DNA of 64,000 nt from Acidithiobacillus_B sp049965315. Lineage in GTDB: Bacteria > Pseudomonadota > Gammaproteobacteria > Acidithiobacillales > Acidithiobacillaceae. A model generated the notes under the pieces. The model was not told the DNA's origin. It worked only from the letters and a program-made list of their open reading frames with translations, and did not search any database. Positions 61,139 to 64,000 of this stretch are shown here, one piece after another. Within the stretch, counting starts at the first letter, position 1. Every line of letters begins with the position of its first letter. The stretch covers positions 1 to 64,000 of the forward strand of contig NZ_JBMFWL010000004.1 of assembly GCF_049965315.1 (NCBI RefSeq). Reading direction: 5' to 3'. A program made the translations under genes and the position numbers.

Positions 61139-62247
61139 TGGACGCTGATCCCGGTGTTGGCGAAGACCATGGCGAGAACGGCGTCGATGACGATGACCAG
61201 GGTGATGGCCAGGACCACCGAATTGGTGGTTTCGCGGCTCAGGCTCTCGGTATTGGCCTGGATCTTGAGACCGTAAAAGCCCGCCACCCAGGCCACCAGC
61301 ACGCCGAAGATGGCCCCCTTCGCCAGTCCCAGCCAGAGATTGAAGCTCGGGACCACCGTCGGCATCTGCTCCAGGAAAAGGGAATAGCTGATCCCCAGCT
61401 CGTCCTTGGCCACGAGCATGGCCCCCAGGAGCCCCACGAAATCCGTCCACAGGACCAGCAGCGGCATGACCAGGCCCAGGCCGATGATCTTGGGCAGGAT
61501 GAGGCGGCGGATGGGCGAGACGCCGAAGGTCCGCAGGGCGTCCAGCTCCTCCGTCAACTGCATCCCGCCGATCTGCGCGGTGAAGGCCGATCCGGAGCGC
61601 CCCGCGAGGATGACCGCCGTGATCAGGGGTCCCAGTTCGCGCAGCAGGCTCAGGCCCGAGATGTTGATGATGTAGATATTGGCGCCGTAGGTGGCCAGGG
61701 TCGGCGCCGATTGAAAGGAGATCACCACCCCGATGAGGAAGCCGATGAGGCTCAGGATGGGGAGGGAACTGGGGCCCGTCTTGACCACCGTCGCCGAGAT
61801 CTCCCGCCAGGGGAATGTGGCGGGATGGCGCAGGCCCCGTCCCGTCTCCAGCAGCACGCCGCCCCAGAGCAGGAGCAGCCCCCAGAGGTCCAGGGCCGTT
61901 TCGATGATGAAGCCCCCCAGGATGTCGAGGAAGGCCAGGGGGTGGCGCCGCCGGGCGGGGATGGGGGGGAAGCGGCTCAGCCGCGCAAAGAGGGCCTTTT
62001 GCTCCTCCCCCAGTATCAGGCCCGCGGGCAGGGTCTTTCCCCAGGCTTGCCAGAGCAGGAGAGCGCCCGCGCTGTCCATGGCCGCCACCGCCGACAGGTC
62101 CCAGTCCGGCGCGGGGGGCAGGGCCGCCAGCGCCGCCTGGAGCCTGGCGAAATCCCCGCCGATCTCCGCCAGGGTCCAGCGGCCCGTCAGGCGCAGGCCG
62201 GTATCGCTCTGGGCAAAGCGGGGCGTCTTGTCGTCCGTATCCGGCAT
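61135..62247 (-). CDS. mlaE: MlaE-type permease with N-terminal STAS domain
   Basis: 370 residues. Residues about 15-95 form a STAS-like domain (WDLSAVAAMDSAGALLLWQAW). The MlaE permease follows with about five to six helices: VVKTGPSSLPILSLIGFLIG, RELGPLITAVILAGRSGSAFTAQIG and EELDALRTFGVSPIRRLILPKI. STAS-fused MlaE proteins are common. The usual mlaD partner is not downstream. Confidence 0.9.
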   Translation of the reverse strand: MPDTDDKTPRFAQSDTGLRLTGRWTLAEIGGDFARLQAALAALPPAPDWDLSAVAAMDSAGALLLWQAWGKTLPAGLILGEEQKALFARLSRFPPIPARRRHPLAFLDILGGFIIETALDLWGLLLLWGGVLLETGRGLRHPATFPWREISATVVKTGPSSLPILSLIGFLIGVVISFQSAPTLATYGANIYIINISGLSLLRELGPLITAVILAGRSGSAFTAQIGGMQLTEELDALRTFGVSPIRRLILPKIIGLGLVMPLLVLWTDFVGLLGAMLVAKDELGISYSLFLEQMPTVVPSFNLWLGLAKGAIFGVLVAWVAGFYGLKIQANTESLSRETTNSVVLAITLVIVIDAVLAMVFANTGISVQ

Positions 62248-62339
62248 GAATCCTCTCGTTCCCCCTTATCCATGATGGGGCGGTTCAACGGCTGTTTTCC
62301 GGGTATAATGCCAGTCTTGCCCGCTCCGGAGGAGCCCCT

Positions 62340-62825
62340 ATGTCCACCTTAGCGCGAATGCCGCAAAAAGCCATCGTCCGCCTCGTCCTGACGGGTGCCC
62401 TACTGTTCCTGGCGGGTTGCAGCATGCTCCCCGGCCAGGCCCCCAAGGTGCAGCTCGTCAACGTGGCGCCGCAGTCCGTAGGCCTGCTGTCCCAGACCCT
62501 GCTCCTCACCCTGCAGGTGAGCAACCCCAACGACAGCGCCCTGCGCGCCAAGGCCGGCGAAGCGCGCCTCTGGGTGCGCGGACGCGAGATCGCCTACGGC
62601 CTCCTCGCCCAGCCCATCCTGGTGCCCGCCTATGGCAGCACCCAGGTACAGATCCCCGTTACCGGCAACTTTCTGCAATTATTGGGCGACCTGGGCAGGG
62701 GCGGCCTGCCTTACGAGGTCAAGGGCTATCTGGTGACCGATCCCTTCGCTCTGCGGATACCCTTCCAGGCGCAGGGTGTGCTGCATCTGCCGGGGCAGCC
62801 GGGCGAAAGCGCAAGCGCGCCCTGA
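62340..62825 (+). CDS. LEA2/WHy-domain lipoprotein
   Basis: 161 residues with a lipobox LAGC (Cys about residue 27). The LEA-type 2 beta-sandwich is seen in VQLVNVAPQSVGLLSQTLLLTLQVSNPND and a beta-hairpin GYLVTDPFALRIPFQAQGVL. WHy-domain lipoproteins are periplasmic and linked to envelope stress, without a known enzyme activity. Its end overlaps a minus-strand gene by 107 bases. Confidence 0.8.
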   Translation: MSTLARMPQKAIVRLVLTGALLFLAGCSMLPGQAPKVQLVNVAPQSVGLLSQTLLLTLQVSNPNDSALRAKAGEARLWVRGREIAYGLLAQPILVPAYGSTQVQIPVTGNFLQLLGDLGRGGLPYEVKGYLVTDPFALRIPFQAQGVLHLPGQPGESASAP

Positions 62826-63558
62826 CCGCCAGGTGGTCCGAAAGGGGTTCGGGGATGGACTCCATGGACACGAACTCCAGATCCGGACTGCAGAGGATGT
62901 GATCGAAGGCCAGCCGCGGCGCCCAACTGGGAAAGGTCGGCGGACTCCAGGGTGGTGCCTGCAGGCCGCTTTCGCTCAAGAGCAGGCGCATCTCCGGCGA
63001 GCGCAGCGTGCAGTTGAAATCCCCCATGAGGATGACCCCGCGCCGCCCCTGCAGGCGCTTGGCCAGATCCCGCATCTGGCTGAAGCGGGCGTGGCGGCTC
63101 AGGCCCAGATGGGTGATGCAGACCGTCAGGGGGTGGCCGTAGAGCTCATGGCGCGTTTCCAGGATCCCCCGGCCTTTCATGAAGCTGGGCAGGGAATGGC
63201 GGTCCACGCTGCGAATGGCCCAGCGCGACAACATGCTGTTGCTGTGCTGGGCCAGATCGCCGAAATCCCGGGTGCGCTGCTGCTCCCAGTAGGGAAAACC
63301 GGCCCTTTCGGCCAGAAAGCCCGCCTGATTGACATACTGGCTGCGAAAGGAGCCCGCGTCCGCCTCGTTGAGGCCGGCAATGTCGGCGCCCCGCAGCAGC
63401 GCCGCGATGCGCTCCAGATTTTTCAGGCTCTGGCCGTGGGGCATGACATAGCGCCAGCCGTGCAGGAGCATGTGCCGGGCCCGGTGGGAGCCGATACCCA
63501 CCTGAATGTTGAAGGAAACCACCGTGATCTCGGGCAGGTCAGTCGCCGCTGAGGACAA
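62719..63558 (-). CDS. endonuclease/exonuclease/phosphatase-family protein
   Basis: 279 residues. EEP-fold motifs: TVVSFNIQ, AGLNEAD (metal Glu), ITHLGLSRHARFSQ, GDFNC, AFDHILCS and LSDHLAV. It is close to the DNase I/exonuclease III family, and could act on DNA or on phospholipids. After residue about 249 the frame continues into the LEA2 gene and gives a Pro/Ala/Arg-rich tail without family similarity. The start overlaps the next gene by 20 bases. Confidence 0.82.
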   Translation of the reverse strand: MSSAATDLPEITVVSFNIQVGIGSHRARHMLLHGWRYVMPHGQSLKNLERIAALLRGADIAGLNEADAGSFRSQYVNQAGFLAERAGFPYWEQQRTRDFGDLAQHSNSMLSRWAIRSVDRHSLPSFMKGRGILETRHELYGHPLTVCITHLGLSRHARFSQMRDLAKRLQGRRGVILMGDFNCTLRSPEMRLLLSESGLQAPPWSPPTFPSWAPRLAFDHILCSPDLEFVSMESIPEPLSDHLAVRARLRFRPAAPADAAHPAPGRVSAERRDRSPDSP

Positions 63559-63907
63559 GATTCACCTCCTGCCGGCCGTCGCGCGCAAAGGCCCGCAGGG
63601 CCAGCACCCCGCAGGTGTCCATGGACAGCACCAGCAGCCAGGCCGCATCCTCCAAGCCCGCCCAGTCCGCCGCCGCCGGCGTGCTGCGCGACTCCGGCAG
63701 CAGCCGGTAGCCGGCAAAGAGCCGCTCCCCCCGGTCATGAAGGAGGGCCAGGATCGCCTCCTCCCCCACGGGGCCGCCGCAGGGATAGAGGCTCGTCGGC
63801 CGGCCCTCCCGCGCCCCCACCAGCCCGTAGGCCCCCCCATGCCCTTGGACGTCCGCCAGCAGGGCATTGGCGAGGCTGCGCGGGATGGTCAGCGCCACCC
63901 CGCTCAT
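63539..63907 (-). CDS. degenerate JAMM/MPN-domain protein
   Basis: 122 residues from ATG 63907, sharing ATGA with the E1-like gene. The MPN-like fold is seen in AYGLVGAREGRPTSL and WLLVLSMDTCGVLALRAFAR. The position of HxHP reads YRLLP (residues 67-71): both His are lost, the Ser is Ala, and only the Asp (D81) remains of the JAMM ligands. The Glu of the first strand is also absent. It should be catalytically dead for peptide hydrolysis and may be structural. Confidence 0.7.
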   Translation of the reverse strand: MSGVALTIPRSLANALLADVQGHGGAYGLVGAREGRPTSLYPCGGPVGEEAILALLHDRGERLFAGYRLLPESRSTPAAADWAGLEDAAWLLVLSMDTCGVLALRAFARDGRQEVNLVLSGD

Positions 63908-64000
63908 GCGCAGACCGGGCACTGGGGATCGCGGCGCAACGCCAGGGTGCGCCACTGCCAGGTCTTGGCATCCACCACCAGGAGGCGGCCCGCCAGGGGC
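63904..64000 (-). CDS. C-terminal end of an E1-like MoeB/ThiF/HesA-family protein (partial)
   Basis: The frame enters from the window edge and ends at TGA (63906-63904). It reads LAGRLLVVDAKTWQWRTLAL then RRDPQCPVCA, the usual end of MoeB/ThiF adenylyltransferases with the CxxC pair (CPVC) of their zinc site. Such enzymes activate ThiS or MoaD with ATP. The stop overlaps the ATG of the JAMM-like gene (ATGA), so they are one operon. Confidence 0.75.
   Translation of the reverse strand, partial: PLAGRLLVVDAKTWQWRTLALRRDPQCPVCA

Overview
The window is GC-rich, densely packed bacterial DNA with short intergenic spaces and many stop/start overlaps (ATGA, GTGA, TGATG). It contains IspB of the octaprenyl type, UbiB and UbiX (ubiquinone), BamE, LapA, an Mla-type lipid transporter, the order smpB-ratA-bamE-fur, and ffh-rpsP-rimM-trmD-rplS. 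Together these point to a gammaproteobacterium-like, ubiquinone-using Gram-negative. A sulfur/polysulfide-reductase-like molybdoenzyme operon, the formaldehyde genes and the gene orders would fit a sulfur-metabolising chemolithotroph of the Acidithiobacillia type. That placement is inference, not proof. No prophage, insertion sequence, CRISPR array or rRNA operon was seen.

Layout. 1-2129: end of an unidentified gene with a hairpin, a Cys-rich hypothetical, a LprI-domain/thioredoxin fusion and a Yip1 membrane protein. 2521-8055 (minus): five-gene operon for a Tat-exported molybdopterin oxidoreductase (catalytic, FeS and NrfD-type subunits, a TorD-type and a HybE-like chaperone). 8322-14626: agmatine deiminase, rsuA, nudJ, rppH, DsbB, a DsbG-like protein, an ArnT-like glycosyltransferase and smpB. 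14756-22208: phospholipase-D-fold protein, ratA, bamE, fur, a DksA-like factor, proB, obgE, rpmA, rplU, ispB and tRNA-Pro(CGG). 22358-29143: envelope and polysaccharide genes (lipoprotein, Wzy/ligase, phosphomannomutase, class B PBP, two small membrane proteins). 29179-37971: uup, uracil-DNA glycosylase, ffh, the rpsP operon with a 403-residue unknown, ogt and xerD. 38138-41260: DegP-type protease, CnoX/YbbN and a hypothetical. 41353-44659: yqhD-frmA-frmB aldehyde-detoxification cluster behind a TetR-type operator. 45675-51324: MetR-box-glyA-nrdR-ribD-ribE-ribBA-ribH-nusB. 51441-64000: DUF2934, Sel1, LapA, UbiB, OmpA, thiSG, mpl, an MgtC/DUF4010 transporter, ubiX, mlaFE, a LEA2 lipoprotein, an endo/exonuclease/phosphatase-family protein, a degenerate JAMM protein and the end of an E1-like MoeB/ThiF enzyme.

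How the genes work together. The molybdoenzyme operon has a full set of maturation partners and looks like a quinone-linked periplasmic respiratory reductase. The yqhD-frmA-frmB cluster would reduce aldehydes and oxidise formaldehyde through S-hydroxymethyl- and S-formyl-glutathione. glyA links serine/glycine to one-carbon folates and carries a box matching the MetR consensus known from E. coli glyA. The rib-nusB run supplies flavins, but its RibBA has lost the GTP cyclohydrolase II zinc cysteines, so an active RibA should lie elsewhere.

The points most worth following are the HybE-like chaperone in a molybdoenzyme operon, the JAMM protein without metal ligands next to an E1-like enzyme, the terminator hairpin abutting the obgE start codon, and the two operators (TetR-type at 41360, MetR-type at 45675). 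I did not find a clear-cut, wholly new multi-gene defence or metabolic system here.
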